Shown piece after piece: positions 28,190-38,075 of a DNA stretch of 45,947 nucleotides. The position numbers and the translations under genes are program-made. Within the stretch, counting starts at the first letter, position 1, and every line of letters begins with the position of its first letter. The notes beneath the pieces are model-generated. The model had not been told where the DNA came from and searched no databases. It worked only from the letters and a program-made list of their open reading frames with translations. Origin of the DNA: Paludibacter sp. (GTDB taxonomy: Bacteria; Bacteroidota; Bacteroidia; Bacteroidales; Paludibacteraceae); the NCBI GenBank assembly GCA_030653695.1, contig JAURYY010000247.1, positions 1 to 45,947 of the forward strand. Direction: 5' to 3'.

Positions 28190-28220
28190 TTTATTTTACA
28201 CTTTAAAACAATAAAATACT

Positions 28221-29228
28221 ATGTACATTGTCGAAAATTATTCGTTAGCTGTTCTCCTCTCTGTAGTTACTATGCTCTGCTGGGGGTCATGGGGAAACAC
28301 TCAAAAGTTAGCTGCCAAAACTTGGCGGTTTGAACTTTTTTATTGGGATTATGTTATTGGGATGCTCTTGTTTGGCATAGTAGCGGGTTTTACTCTTGGG
28401 AGCGTTGGACAAGGAGGTCGCTCTTTTTTGACCGATTTGCAACAATCCGATTTGAATAACATTGGTAGCGCATTACTGGGTGGAATAGTTTTTAATGCTG
28501 CCAATATCCTGCTTTCGGCATCTATTTCGTTAGCCGGATTAGCGGTTGCTTTTCCGCTTGGTATTGGTATTGCTTTGGTGTTGGGAGTTTTTGTCAATTA
28601 TTTTACTGCACCGAAAGGAGACCCTGTTTTCCTTTTTATTGGTGTGGCACTTATTATGATGGCTATCATTTTTAACGCTATTGCAGCCAGTAAAAACAAA
28701 AAAGCAGGCAAAAGTAAATCCAATAAAAAAGGGATTTGGCTGGCTTTACCTGCAGGGTTGTTAATGGCTTTTTTCTATCGTTTTGTTGCAGCAGCAATGG
28801 ATTTGGATAATTTTGAAGCACCTGCTGCCGGTATGATGACCCCTTACTCAGCATTTTTTATTTTCACACTTGGTGTATTATTAAGCAACTTTATATTTAA
28901 TACAATTATCATGAAAAAGCCTTTCGAAGGCACTCCTGTTTCGTACAAAATGTATTTTAAAGGAGGTTTAAACACGCATTTAATAGGCATATTGGGAGGT
29001 TCTATATGGGCATTGGGCAGTTTGCTGAGCTATTTGGCTGCGGGTACTGCCGGCACTGCTATTTCTTATGCATTAGGACAGGGTGCTACCATGATTGCTG
29101 CCATCTGGGGCGTGTTTATCTGGAAAGAGTTTAAAGGGGCTTCAAAGCAAACAAATATACTACTCACACTTATGTTTATCCTCTTTATTGCGGGCTTGGC
29201 ACTTATCATTTTGTCAGGTGGTAATTAA
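28221..29228 (+). CDS. GRP/DMT-superfamily sugar (ribose-type) permease
   Basis: MLCWGSWGNTQKLAAKTWRFELFYWDYVIG, multiple TM segments, GTAISYALGQGATMIAAIWGVFIWKEFKG. Confidence 0.85.
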   Translation: MYIVENYSLAVLLSVVTMLCWGSWGNTQKLAAKTWRFELFYWDYVIGMLLFGIVAGFTLGSVGQGGRSFLTDLQQSDLNNIGSALLGGIVFNAANILLSASISLAGLAVAFPLGIGIALVLGVFVNYFTAPKGDPVFLFIGVALIMMAIIFNAIAASKNKKAGKSKSNKKGIWLALPAGLLMAFFYRFVAAAMDLDNFEAPAAGMMTPYSAFFIFTLGVLLSNFIFNTIIMKKPFEGTPVSYKMYFKGGLNTHLIGILGGSIWALGSLLSYLAAGTAGTAISYALGQGATMIAAIWGVFIWKEFKGASKQTNILLTLMFILFIAGLALIILSGGN

Positions 29229-29290
29229 TTTTTCATTCGTAAATAACACACTAACTCTCTATAAATAAACAATTAAAAATTTTAAAAATC

Positions 29291-30079
29291 ATGAAAAAAA
29301 TTCAATTACTGACATTATTTGTCGCAGTTGGCTTAATTGCCTTTACATCGTGTGATCCGAAAGATAAGGAAGAACCCATCGTTGTAGTTAAAGCCTCGCC
29401 AATCAAATCGATTTCGATGGTTTCGGGCAGCGATACCGAAATGTGGGATTTTGCATACCACACCACAACAAAAAAAATCACAGAAATTAAAAATTATTGG
29501 AATGCCGCTTTAGACAAAACAATTACGTACAATTATGCCACAGCAGGCAAACTTACCATTACTTCGGGTACTACAGCTGTAACCTACGATATCAATGCAT
29601 CGGGTATGGTAACAAAAGAGCCTTGGTCAACTTCCGGCGAATTTGCAGTTTACGAGTATGATGCTGCTGGATATTTAATTAAAATAAGTGAATTCTGGGG
29701 TGGCTCTCTACGTTTGAAAATGGCTGCCGTAATTACTAATGGTAATATTATGAAACACACCACTTACGATGACGATGGAGTAACTGTAAAAAGAATAAAA
29801 GAGTTTACTTACCTTGTAGGCGATAATGTGAATGAAATTCAACAAGCCAGTATGGTGGATCACAACACCAAACCAATGACCAACTTATTTGGTAATTCAA
29901 GCAAGAAATTACTTGACAGACTAAAACTTTGGGATCCGCGAGTTAATCCTATCGTTGAAAGAACAACTGTGATTACGTACTTATTCGACATCAAAAATCG
30001 TCCATCGAAAATTACGCGTACCGGTGCCACTTTTGTTGAAGTATATAATTATACCTATGTTGAAGATGCGGTGAAATAA
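29291..30079 (+). CDS. Hypothetical lipoprotein with YD-repeat-like beta strands
   Basis: Lipobox FTSC. Repeated Y-D/T strands (ITYNYATAGKLTITS, YEYDAAGYLIKISE, YLFDIKNRPSKITRTG). Confidence 0.7.
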   Translation: MKKIQLLTLFVAVGLIAFTSCDPKDKEEPIVVVKASPIKSISMVSGSDTEMWDFAYHTTTKKITEIKNYWNAALDKTITYNYATAGKLTITSGTTAVTYDINASGMVTKEPWSTSGEFAVYEYDAAGYLIKISEFWGGSLRLKMAAVITNGNIMKHTTYDDDGVTVKRIKEFTYLVGDNVNEIQQASMVDHNTKPMTNLFGNSSKKLLDRLKLWDPRVNPIVERTTVITYLFDIKNRPSKITRTGATFVEVYNYTYVEDAVK

Positions 30080-30111
30080 AAAAATCTTCCTCTAATTAAA
30101 TTTTAATGATT

Positions 30112-30150
30112 AAGAAAGCTGACTGGTTTGTAATCGGTTGGCTTTCTTTT
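30112..30150 (+). terminator. Rho-independent terminator at end of rbsK-SusCD operon
   Basis: aagaaagctgactgg-tttgtaat-cggttggctttctttt: stem with wobble pairs followed by a T-tract. Confidence 0.75.
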
Positions 30151-30166
30151 AAAAACTATTTCTTTT

Positions 30167-31651
30167 ATGCTTTCCACTAAACTCATAGGCTTACTATCCG
30201 GAATAATATTTTTTGTACTTATACTTTTACTTCCAACGCCAAACAGCATGTCGATAGAAGCAAAAAGTGTTGCAGCAGTAGTAGTGCTAATGAGTATTTG
30301 GTGGCTTACAGCTGCCATTCCTATTTATGCGACTGCTTTTTTGCCCTTGGTTTTGTTCCCGCTTTTAAAAATATTGCCAGCTCAGGATACCGCTGCCAAC
30401 TATGCCCACAACTTTGTTTTTATGATGCTTGGTGGATTTATTTTAGCTAAAGCCATCGAAACTCAAAACCTACACAAGCGTATTGCACTTGTGTTGATGA
30501 ATATATTCGGGACAGGTCGAAAAAGAATTATTCTTAGTATAATGCTTGCCACGGCATTTCTCTCCATGTGGATATCAAACATTACTACTGCATTACTAAT
30601 GCTCCCCATAGCATTGGCAATAGTTGTAAAAGAAGAAACCGGAACAAATGGTGCAACTACTTTTTCAAAAGCACTCATTTTGGGTGTAGCGTATTCGGCA
30701 ACCATCGGTGGTCTTGGTACGCTAATAGGTTCACCCACCAACCTGATTCTTGTAGGGGTTATGGAAAAGATTTTCCCCCAAGCTCCCCCAATTACTTTTT
30801 TTCAATGGTTGAAAATTGGATTGCCAATATTAATCATTCTTCTGCCAATAATCTGGTTTTACCTTATAAAATATTTTAAAGTTACGGGCTTTCTTTCCGA
30901 TAGTCATGAAGTTATTAAACAAGATTTAAATAATTTGGGAAAAATGTCGGTAGGCGAAAAAGGAGTTATGTATGTGTTTTTGATTGCCGTATTCGGATGG
31001 GTGTTTCGTGATGGATTTGAATTTGGGAACTTTATGATCAAAGGATGGGGCGAACTTACAGGTTTGCAAGGATACGTTCACGACAGTACTGTGGCATTAT
31101 TGGCTGTTTTGCTTTTATTTATACTGCCTGCTGGCAACAATAAAAAATTAATGGAATGGAAGGATGCCAGTCAAATTCCGTGGGGAGTATTAGTGATAGT
31201 AGGTGGAGGCTATGCATTAGCCGAAAGTTTTAAAGTTACCGGTTTGGCCGATTGGTTAGGGCAATTGCTGTTGTTTGTTAATAACTTTTCGCCACTTGTT
31301 GTTCTGATAATCGTAGTGGTATTTATCTCGTTTTTCACAGAGCTGAACCCCAATACAGCTACGGTGAATATATTTTTACCTGTGTTGGCAAGTTTGGCTA
31401 TAGTAAGTAACACAAACCCGCTACTGTTAATGATTCCGGCTACCGTAGCGTCATCCTTCGCTTTTATGATGCCTGCCGGAACCGGGCCAAATACAATAGC
31501 TTTTGCAAGCGAACGATTGACAATTTCCGAAATGGCTAAAAGCGGATTAGGAATTAAATTTATTTCTTTGGTAATTCTTATCCTCTTGCTTTATTTTATA
31601 ATTATGCCTTCGCTCAACCTGCAAACAACATTACCTGATTGGGCAAAATAA
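30167..31651 (+). CDS. DASS/SLC13 family anion (di/tricarboxylate) transporter
   Basis: SIWWLTAAIPIYATAFLPLVLFPLL, SATIGGLGTLIGSPTNLILVG, FAFMMPAGTGPNTIAF. Confidence 0.9.
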   Translation: MLSTKLIGLLSGIIFFVLILLLPTPNSMSIEAKSVAAVVVLMSIWWLTAAIPIYATAFLPLVLFPLLKILPAQDTAANYAHNFVFMMLGGFILAKAIETQNLHKRIALVLMNIFGTGRKRIILSIMLATAFLSMWISNITTALLMLPIALAIVVKEETGTNGATTFSKALILGVAYSATIGGLGTLIGSPTNLILVGVMEKIFPQAPPITFFQWLKIGLPILIILLPIIWFYLIKYFKVTGFLSDSHEVIKQDLNNLGKMSVGEKGVMYVFLIAVFGWVFRDGFEFGNFMIKGWGELTGLQGYVHDSTVALLAVLLLFILPAGNNKKLMEWKDASQIPWGVLVIVGGGYALAESFKVTGLADWLGQLLLFVNNFSPLVVLIIVVVFISFFTELNPNTATVNIFLPVLASLAIVSNTNPLLLMIPATVASSFAFMMPAGTGPNTIAFASERLTISEMAKSGLGIKFISLVILILLLYFIIMPSLNLQTTLPDWAK

Positions 31652-31673
31652 TTCTGATAAATATAGAAACTGT

Positions 31674-32876
31674 ATGAAAAATCAACTTGGCACTGCTGGA
31701 AATAAAGGAGATAAAGTACGCTCGGATTGTTTTGTCTCACTCGAAGTAACACCATCGGGCGGGCTGCAAATTGAGCTGACATCCAAAGTAAAAACATTGT
31801 ATGGCGAATCAATAATTACACTTTGCAAGGAGATACTCGTTTTTTTTGGAATCGAAAATGCAATGCTGATAATCGATGACAAAGGTGCACTCCCCTTTGT
31901 GATTTCCGCCCGAATGGAAGCTGCCATAAAACAATTAATTTATTCTGAAAAGGAGTTTTTGCCCGAAATGCTTCCCGAAAATGTGTATTCCACTACCCGC
32001 CATCAACATCGAATTTCGCGCTTATACCTTCCGGGCAACACGCCAAGTTTAATGCTGAATGCGGGGATTCATGCTCCAAATGCAATTATTCTCGATTTAG
32101 AAGATGCTGTAGCTATAAATAAAAAAGCGGAGGCGCGTTTTTTAGTTCGAAATGCGTTAAGAAGCATTGATTTTTCGGGAGTTGAGCGCATGGTTCGCAT
32201 CAATCAGCTTCCTGCGGGTTTTGATGATTTGGAATTTTTGCTACCACACAACGTAAACCTGATTTTGGTGCCCAAATGCGAAAGTGCCATTCAAATTCAT
32301 CAAATAAATAAAAAAATAGCTGCTTTACAAACACAAAAACAAATGTTTCGCACGGTTTGGTTAATGCCTATAATTGAAAGTGCAATGGGTGTAATGAAAG
32401 CCTTGGAAATAGCACAATCGGCTGAAAATGTAGTGGCAATGTGCATTGGATTAGAAGATTATACCGCCGATATTGGCGTGCAACGCACCAACAAAGGCAA
32501 CGAATCGCTTTTTGCCCGTTGTCAGGTTATTAATGCTTGCAAAGCAGTTGGTATTCAGGCTATCGATTCGGTGTTTTCGGACATTACCGATATGGAAGCG
32601 TTGAAACAAAATGTACTGCAATCAAAGGCACTTGGGTTCGAAGGAATGGGATGCATTCACCCTCGTCAAATTAGAGTTATTCATGATAATTTTGCACCTA
32701 CCCACCACGAAATTGAATATGCTCAAAAAATTGTAAGTGCTTATTTTTATGCCATCGAAAATGGATTGGGCGTTGTATCGTTGGGCACAAAAATGATTGA
32801 TGCCCCTGTGGTAAAAAGAGCCCAAAAAACCATAGAATTGGCAAAAAGTATGGACTTTTTTTTTGAAAATCAATAA
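31674..32876 (+). CDS. Citrate lyase acyl-carrier (gamma, CitD-like) fused to beta subunit (CitE/HpcH-HpaI)
   Basis: N-terminal GTAGNKGDKVRSDCFVSLEV...YGESII...IIDDKGALPFVISARMEAAI (CitD-like). C-terminal SRLYLPGNTPSLMLNAGIHAPNAIILDLEDAVA...CIGLEDYTADIG...CIHPRQI (CitE). Confidence 0.88.
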   Translation: MKNQLGTAGNKGDKVRSDCFVSLEVTPSGGLQIELTSKVKTLYGESIITLCKEILVFFGIENAMLIIDDKGALPFVISARMEAAIKQLIYSEKEFLPEMLPENVYSTTRHQHRISRLYLPGNTPSLMLNAGIHAPNAIILDLEDAVAINKKAEARFLVRNALRSIDFSGVERMVRINQLPAGFDDLEFLLPHNVNLILVPKCESAIQIHQINKKIAALQTQKQMFRTVWLMPIIESAMGVMKALEIAQSAENVVAMCIGLEDYTADIGVQRTNKGNESLFARCQVINACKAVGIQAIDSVFSDITDMEALKQNVLQSKALGFEGMGCIHPRQIRVIHDNFAPTHHEIEYAQKIVSAYFYAIENGLGVVSLGTKMIDAPVVKRAQKTIELAKSMDFFFENQ

Positions 32877-32899
32877 ATTTGGGCTAAAATATTAAAAAC

Positions 32900-34465
32900 A
32901 TGAAAAACAACAATAATTTTGTTTTTAACGCCATTGGAAGGAAAATACCCACCAATGTAAACGGAAAAACGGTTATCCCTTTTATGGGTATTGGCAAGTA
33001 TTTACCCGAAGGAAATAAACATACTTCTCCAATTTCGACTTGTGCTAATTTTCCGTCCGATGGAAATAAGTTACTACCCACGCTTAAGGATTCACTTATT
33101 AAAGCAGGTTTAAAAAGCGGTATGACCATAAGCACCCATCATCATTTCCGAAATGGGGACATAATTGCTAATCAAATTTTCGATATGGCTTCGGAACTTG
33201 GCGTGAAAGACCTCATTTGGTTTCCATCGGCATCATTCGAATGTCATGCTTATTTGATTAAGTATTTGGAAAATGGAACGATTCATCACATCGAAGGGAG
33301 TATGAATGGTTCACTTGGGCGTTTTGCGTCAGATGGTTTGATGAAAGGCTGCGGCGTGCTGCGTTCGCATGGCGGACGTTACCAGAGTGTGCAAGATGGC
33401 GAAGTTCATATTGATATTGCTGTAATAGCTGCTCCCACTGCCGATAGTTTTGGTAATGCAAACGGCATTGACGGACCAGCTGCTTGCGGGTCGTTGGGCT
33501 TTGCGCTTGCCGATTCGGAGTTTGCCGATAAAGTAATAATAGTTACCGACAATTTAGTGGTTTTTCCTTGTATTCCGTGGCAAATACAGGGTAACAATGT
33601 AGATTATGTGGTGCAGGTAGAAAAAGTTGGCTTGCCCGAAAAAATTGTGTCCGGTACAACCGAAATAACAAAAAGCCCCGATCGTTTGTTTCTGGCTGAA
33701 CTCACTGCCAAATTTTGTGAAGCAGCCGAAATTATAAAAAATGGTTTTTCGTTTCAGAGCGGTGCCGGAGGTATTTCGCTTGCTGTTGGAAATTATTTCA
33801 AAGAAATAATGGTTAAAAATGGTATCAAGGCTCGATTTGCGCGCGGAGGAAGCAATAAATACTTGGTTTCGATGCTCGAAGCAGGGCTCGTTGATTATAT
33901 ATTAGATGGACAAACTTTTGATTTGGAGGGCGTACGGTCGATGCGTGAAAATCCTAACCATGTGTGGACAAGTCCGTTTACAAGCTATAATTACCATAGT
34001 AAAGGAAATTTTGCAAGTCAGGTGGACGTGGTTATTCTGGGCGCAACCGAAATTGATGTGAATTTTAATGCCAATGTAGTTACTCATTCTGATGGTTATT
34101 TACTTCATGGAATTGGCGGCTGGCAAAATTGTTTGTTCTCAAAAACAGTAATTTTAACTGTTCCGCTTTTCAGAGATAGAATCCCTGTAATTAAAGATGA
34201 AGTTACAACAATTTGCGGACCCGGCGAATTGATAGATGTTGTAATAACCGAACGGGGAATAGCGATAAATCCTTTACGGGTAGATTTGATAGAAAAAACA
34301 AAAGATTCGGGGCTGCCAATCGTTTCGATGACAGAACTGAAAGAAATGGCTGAAAAAATTTGTGGTATTCCATCGAAGCCCAAATTTGGAAATAAACCTA
34401 TAGCCATTGTAAAATGGGTTGATGGTACGGTAATTGATACCGTTTGGGGGGTAGATGAAAGTTAA
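32900..34465 (+). CDS. citF: Citrate lyase alpha subunit
   Basis: TISTHHHFRNGD, FQSGAGGISLAVG, RFARGGSNKYLVSMLEAGLVDYILDGQTFD, ITERGIAINPLR. Confidence 0.92.
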   Translation: MKNNNNFVFNAIGRKIPTNVNGKTVIPFMGIGKYLPEGNKHTSPISTCANFPSDGNKLLPTLKDSLIKAGLKSGMTISTHHHFRNGDIIANQIFDMASELGVKDLIWFPSASFECHAYLIKYLENGTIHHIEGSMNGSLGRFASDGLMKGCGVLRSHGGRYQSVQDGEVHIDIAVIAAPTADSFGNANGIDGPAACGSLGFALADSEFADKVIIVTDNLVVFPCIPWQIQGNNVDYVVQVEKVGLPEKIVSGTTEITKSPDRLFLAELTAKFCEAAEIIKNGFSFQSGAGGISLAVGNYFKEIMVKNGIKARFARGGSNKYLVSMLEAGLVDYILDGQTFDLEGVRSMRENPNHVWTSPFTSYNYHSKGNFASQVDVVILGATEIDVNFNANVVTHSDGYLLHGIGGWQNCLFSKTVILTVPLFRDRIPVIKDEVTTICGPGELIDVVITERGIAINPLRVDLIEKTKDSGLPIVSMTELKEMAEKICGIPSKPKFGNKPIAIVKWVDGTVIDTVWGVDES

Positions 34466-34497
34466 TTGAAAATTATTCCCCCAAAATCAGTAATAGA

Positions 34498-34995
34498 TCA
34501 AGGAGTTTCGAAATATTTATGACTTTCAACTTGTAAATACAGAAATAAACCTGCACAGGCATCTTCTAATAATTCTATTACATTTTCGAAACCCTGGCCG
34601 CCACCATAGTATGGGTCGGGAATGTGGGTTGCCTGTTTGTAGCGACAAAAATCAACCATGCGGTCAATTTTGTTGACTTCTTCAATAGTCAGGGCTTTGT
34701 CTTTTAACGCTGCAATGTTTTGATCGTCCATGCCAATAATCATATCAAAATTATCGAAGTCGGAACTTGTAAAAGGGCGAGAGCGATGTGTAAGCCTGTA
34801 ACCTCTTTTTTCTGCAAAAAAACGCATTCTGCTATCGGGTAATTCGCCTTTGTGGTATGCAATCATTCCGGCTGAATCAATTTCGAACTGTGATGATAAA
34901 CCATTTTTTGCAACAATCCTTTGAAAGACTGCTTCGGCCATGGGTGAGCGGCATATATTTCCCAAACAAACAAAAAGGATGGATTTTGTATTCAT
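34498..34995 (-). CDS. Low-molecular-weight protein-tyrosine phosphatase
   Basis: ILFVCLGNICRSPMAEAVF and IPDPYYGGGQGFENV. ATG at 34995 preferred over the TTG-extended ORF. Confidence 0.95.
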   Translation of the reverse strand: MNTKSILFVCLGNICRSPMAEAVFQRIVAKNGLSSQFEIDSAGMIAYHKGELPDSRMRFFAEKRGYRLTHRSRPFTSSDFDNFDMIIGMDDQNIAALKDKALTIEEVNKIDRMVDFCRYKQATHIPDPYYGGGQGFENVIELLEDACAGLFLYLQVESHKYFETP

Positions 34996-35002
34996 ATAAA
35001 AA

Positions 35003-35037
35003 TGCCTCCTCAATACCTTTATGGAGTTTTGGAGGCA
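35003..35037 (-). terminator. Hairpin downstream of pfkA / in leader of LMW-PTP gene
   Basis: tgcctcc (35003-35009) pairs with ggaggca (35031-35037). Minus strand stem followed by TTTTTA. Confidence 0.6.
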
Positions 35038-35075
35038 GTATTTAAAATTTTTTGTAAAACTATTTTCAAAAAAAA

Positions 35076-36059
35076 TTAAATTGATAAAATCTGAAGAACG
35101 CCCAGCAGATTTTCGTTTACGGGTTTATCGTCTTTAATGGCTTTGGTAAAAGGCACATGAACAATTTCGTTGTTTACAATGCCAATCATTATACTCCGTT
35201 GTTCGTCAAGCAGCGCATCGATGGCTGCAACTCCCATCCGGCTGGCAATTATTCTATCGTAAGCCGAAGGAGAACCACCGCGCTGAATATGACCAAGAAT
35301 CGTAACTCGTACATCATATTCGGGATGTTCTTTGTGCATACGTGCAGCCAAACCGTTTGCCCCACCGGTTATTTCACTTTCGGCAACAATTACAATACTA
35401 CTGTTTTTCGATTTTCGGAAACCATTTTTAATTAGTTCTTCTAATTGGTCTACTTTGGTTTCACGTTCGGGAATGATAGCCGCTTCGGCTCCAGATGCCA
35501 GCGCACTGTTCAGTGCCAAAAATCCGGCATCGCGTCCCATCACTTCAATAAAAAAAAGACGTTCGTGCGAAGTAGCTGTATCCCTGATTTTATCTACTGC
35601 ATGGATTATTGTGTTCAGCGCGGTGTCGAAACCGATGGTTGAGTCGGTGCCGTATAAATCATTGTCGATAGTTCCGGGTAATCCAATAATAGGGACATTA
35701 AATTCTTGAGCAAAAATGCGTGCTCCGGTAAAAGTGCCATCACCGCCAATCACCACCAACGCATCAATTTCTTCTTTTACCATGGTTTGGTAAGCAATCT
35801 TACGTCCTTCGATGGTTTTAAACTCTTCACATCGGGCTGTTTTGAGTATCGTTCCGCCCTGTTGTATTATATTGCTTACATTTTGGGTCTGAAATTCTTT
35901 TATTTCTCCTGTTATCAACCCTTTATATCCGCGATAAATTGCTTTTACACGAATATTGTTGAAAATTGCAGATCGTGTAACCGAACGGATAGCTGCATTC
36001 ATACCGGGTGCATCACCTCCCGATGTTAATAAGCCGATACATTTAATTCCATAAGTCAT
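35076..36059 (-). CDS. pfkA: 6-phosphofructokinase
   Basis: [59 protein letters not shown]. Confidence 0.98.
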   Translation of the reverse strand: MTYGIKCIGLLTSGGDAPGMNAAIRSVTRSAIFNNIRVKAIYRGYKGLITGEIKEFQTQNVSNIIQQGGTILKTARCEEFKTIEGRKIAYQTMVKEEIDALVVIGGDGTFTGARIFAQEFNVPIIGLPGTIDNDLYGTDSTIGFDTALNTIIHAVDKIRDTATSHERLFFIEVMGRDAGFLALNSALASGAEAAIIPERETKVDQLEELIKNGFRKSKNSSIVIVAESEITGGANGLAARMHKEHPEYDVRVTILGHIQRGGSPSAYDRIIASRMGVAAIDALLDEQRSIMIGIVNNEIVHVPFTKAIKDDKPVNENLLGVLQILSI

Positions 36060-36129
36060 ATTGTTATAAAAATTTAGTTGATAATTTTACACCTTTATTT
36101 TGAAAAAATTAAACATATTACTTAAGAAT

Positions 36130-37017
36130 TCAACCTGTATAATATTCATTTTCTTTTAACATTCCGGATAATTTCGCAGCTACTTCTTCCATCAACCAGC
36201 GTGGTGTGGAAGTAGCCCCACAGATTCCTATGCTTTTTGTTAAGTCAAGATTTAAATCCAAAACTTCGTCGGCAGTTGAAATCAGAAATGTATTTTTATT
36301 GGTTTTCTTTGAATGTTCATACAAAACCTTTCCGTTAGAACTTTTCTTGCCGCTGACAAAAATTATAATATCTTTTTGTTGTGCAAATGTAGTAATATTT
36401 GGAATTCTATTGGCAACCTGACGGCAAATTGTATCAGAAAATTCAAAGTTATTTTTGTTTTCAATTCTATTTGTAACAGTATTTACTAAATTATTAAATC
36501 CTTCGAGCGATTTAGTTGTTTGCGAAAAAAGGATTATATTTTTTGTGAAATCAATTTTGTTCAAATTCGATTCATTGTCGATAACTATTGCATGGTCATT
36601 AATTTGTCCCATCAATCCGTTCACTTCGGCATGTCCTGTTTCGCCATAAATCACAATCTGTGTATCTTCGGTGGGTGCGGTATCGTAAGCCTTTTTTATC
36701 CTCGACTGGAGTTTGAGTACCACCGGACACGAAGCATCGATTAATGTAATGTTATTTTCTTTGGCAATCTGATAGGTGAGAGGAGGTTCGCCGTGAGCAC
36801 GCAACAAAACATTTGCGTTTTTTAGTTTTGAAAATTGTTCGTGATCTATTGTGATTAATCCCAAATTTTCTAATCGGTTTATTTCCTGCCCGTTATGAAC
36901 AATGTCGCCTAAGCAATACAATGTGCCGCCTTTGGCTAATTCTTCTTCGGCTTTTTTTATGGCATTTACAACTCCGAAACAAAATCCGGATTTTTTATCA
37001 ATTTCAATATTTAACAT
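36130..37017 (-). CDS. ispH: 4-hydroxy-3-methylbut-2-enyl diphosphate reductase
   Basis: KSGFCFGVVNAIKKAEE, LLRAHGEPP, DASCPVVLKLQ, FVSGKKSSNGKVLYE, GICGATSTPRWLMEEV. Confidence 0.97.
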   Translation of the reverse strand: MLNIEIDKKSGFCFGVVNAIKKAEEELAKGGTLYCLGDIVHNGQEINRLENLGLITIDHEQFSKLKNANVLLRAHGEPPLTYQIAKENNITLIDASCPVVLKLQSRIKKAYDTAPTEDTQIVIYGETGHAEVNGLMGQINDHAIVIDNESNLNKIDFTKNIILFSQTTKSLEGFNNLVNTVTNRIENKNNFEFSDTICRQVANRIPNITTFAQQKDIIIFVSGKKSSNGKVLYEHSKKTNKNTFLISTADEVLDLNLDLTKSIGICGATSTPRWLMEEVAAKLSGMLKENEYYTG

Positions 37018-37117
37018 CTTTACATTTACTATTTAAACAGTTGCTATTTACAATTTCAGTTATTGCCCGAAACAAAATTTTTATTAATATGGGAAATGGC
37101 ACATCTGAATATGTAAA

Positions 37118-37804
37118 TCAATCTAACGTTTTTTCGGCAAATAATGTTCGCAAAATTTCTTGTTGTTGCTGGGGTGTTAGCGAGGAGTTGTCGATAATTA
37201 TGGCATCCTTTGCTTTTCGGAGTGGACTTTCAGCACGGTTTTGATCGCGATCATCGCGTTCTTTTACATTGGTCAGAACATCATTGTAATTAACAACTTC
37301 CCCTTTGGCAATCATTTCATCCATGCGGCGTTGAGCACGTATTTCGGGAGAAGCGGTCAGGAAAATTTTTAATTCGGCTTCAGGAAAAACCACCGTGCCT
37401 ATATCTCTTCCGTCCATAACTATTCCTTTGTGTTGTCCCATTATTTGTTGCTGATGCACTAATTCGAGACGCACAAAACCCAATGTACTCACGCGGCTCG
37501 CTCCGTTTGCCACTTCAAGTGAGCGTATCTGATTTTCTACATTTTCGCCATTCAGGTAAATTTCATTTTCGCCTTGATTATTTGTTTTGAATTCAAGATT
37601 CATGGAAGAAATATGTTTTTCAATCTGTTTTTCATTTATTTGTGAGTCTGTCATCCAGCCATTGCGGATACAAAATAGCGAAACCGCCCGATACATGGCT
37701 CCGGTATCAACATATATATAACCGGTTTCGTGTGCCAGTTCTTTTGCCATTGTGCTTTTGCCGCACGATGAAAACCCATCTATTGCAACGATAATTTTTT
37801 TCAT
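37118..37804 (-). CDS. cmk: Cytidylate kinase
   Basis: IIVAIDGFSSCGKSTMAKELA, YVDTGAMYRAV, VMDGRDIGTVVFPEAELKIFLTAS. Confidence 0.97.
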   Translation of the reverse strand: MKKIIVAIDGFSSCGKSTMAKELAHETGYIYVDTGAMYRAVSLFCIRNGWMTDSQINEKQIEKHISSMNLEFKTNNQGENEIYLNGENVENQIRSLEVANGASRVSTLGFVRLELVHQQQIMGQHKGIVMDGRDIGTVVFPEAELKIFLTASPEIRAQRRMDEMIAKGEVVNYNDVLTNVKERDDRDQNRAESPLRKAKDAIIIDNSSLTPQQQQEILRTLFAEKTLD

Positions 37805-37813
37805 GTATAATAA

Positions 37814-38041
37814 CAATGGTTCGTTATAAAAATGCATATTATATTTATAATCAATAGTTTAACCATGTATAATTGTATTACTAGAATATATTCTTTTTAA
37901 AACAGTAAAAGCAATGCCACAAAGATTTAAACGCCTTATAATCAAAATGAAGAAAAAGAACGCAAAGACAAAACCTTTCAGTTTTTCTTTGCGGCTTAGC
38001 GACTTAGCGTTCAAAAAATCTTATTTTATAACGAACCATTG
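37814..38041. mobile_element. MITE-like element bounded by 18-bp perfect inverted repeats
   Basis: caatggttcgttataaaa (37814-37831) and its exact reverse complement ttttataacgaaccattg (38024-38041), intergenic between cmk and porQ. No ORF inside. Confidence 0.5.
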
Positions 38042-38075
38042 AAATAAAAAATCAGTAAAATAAAAAGTATTCCCA

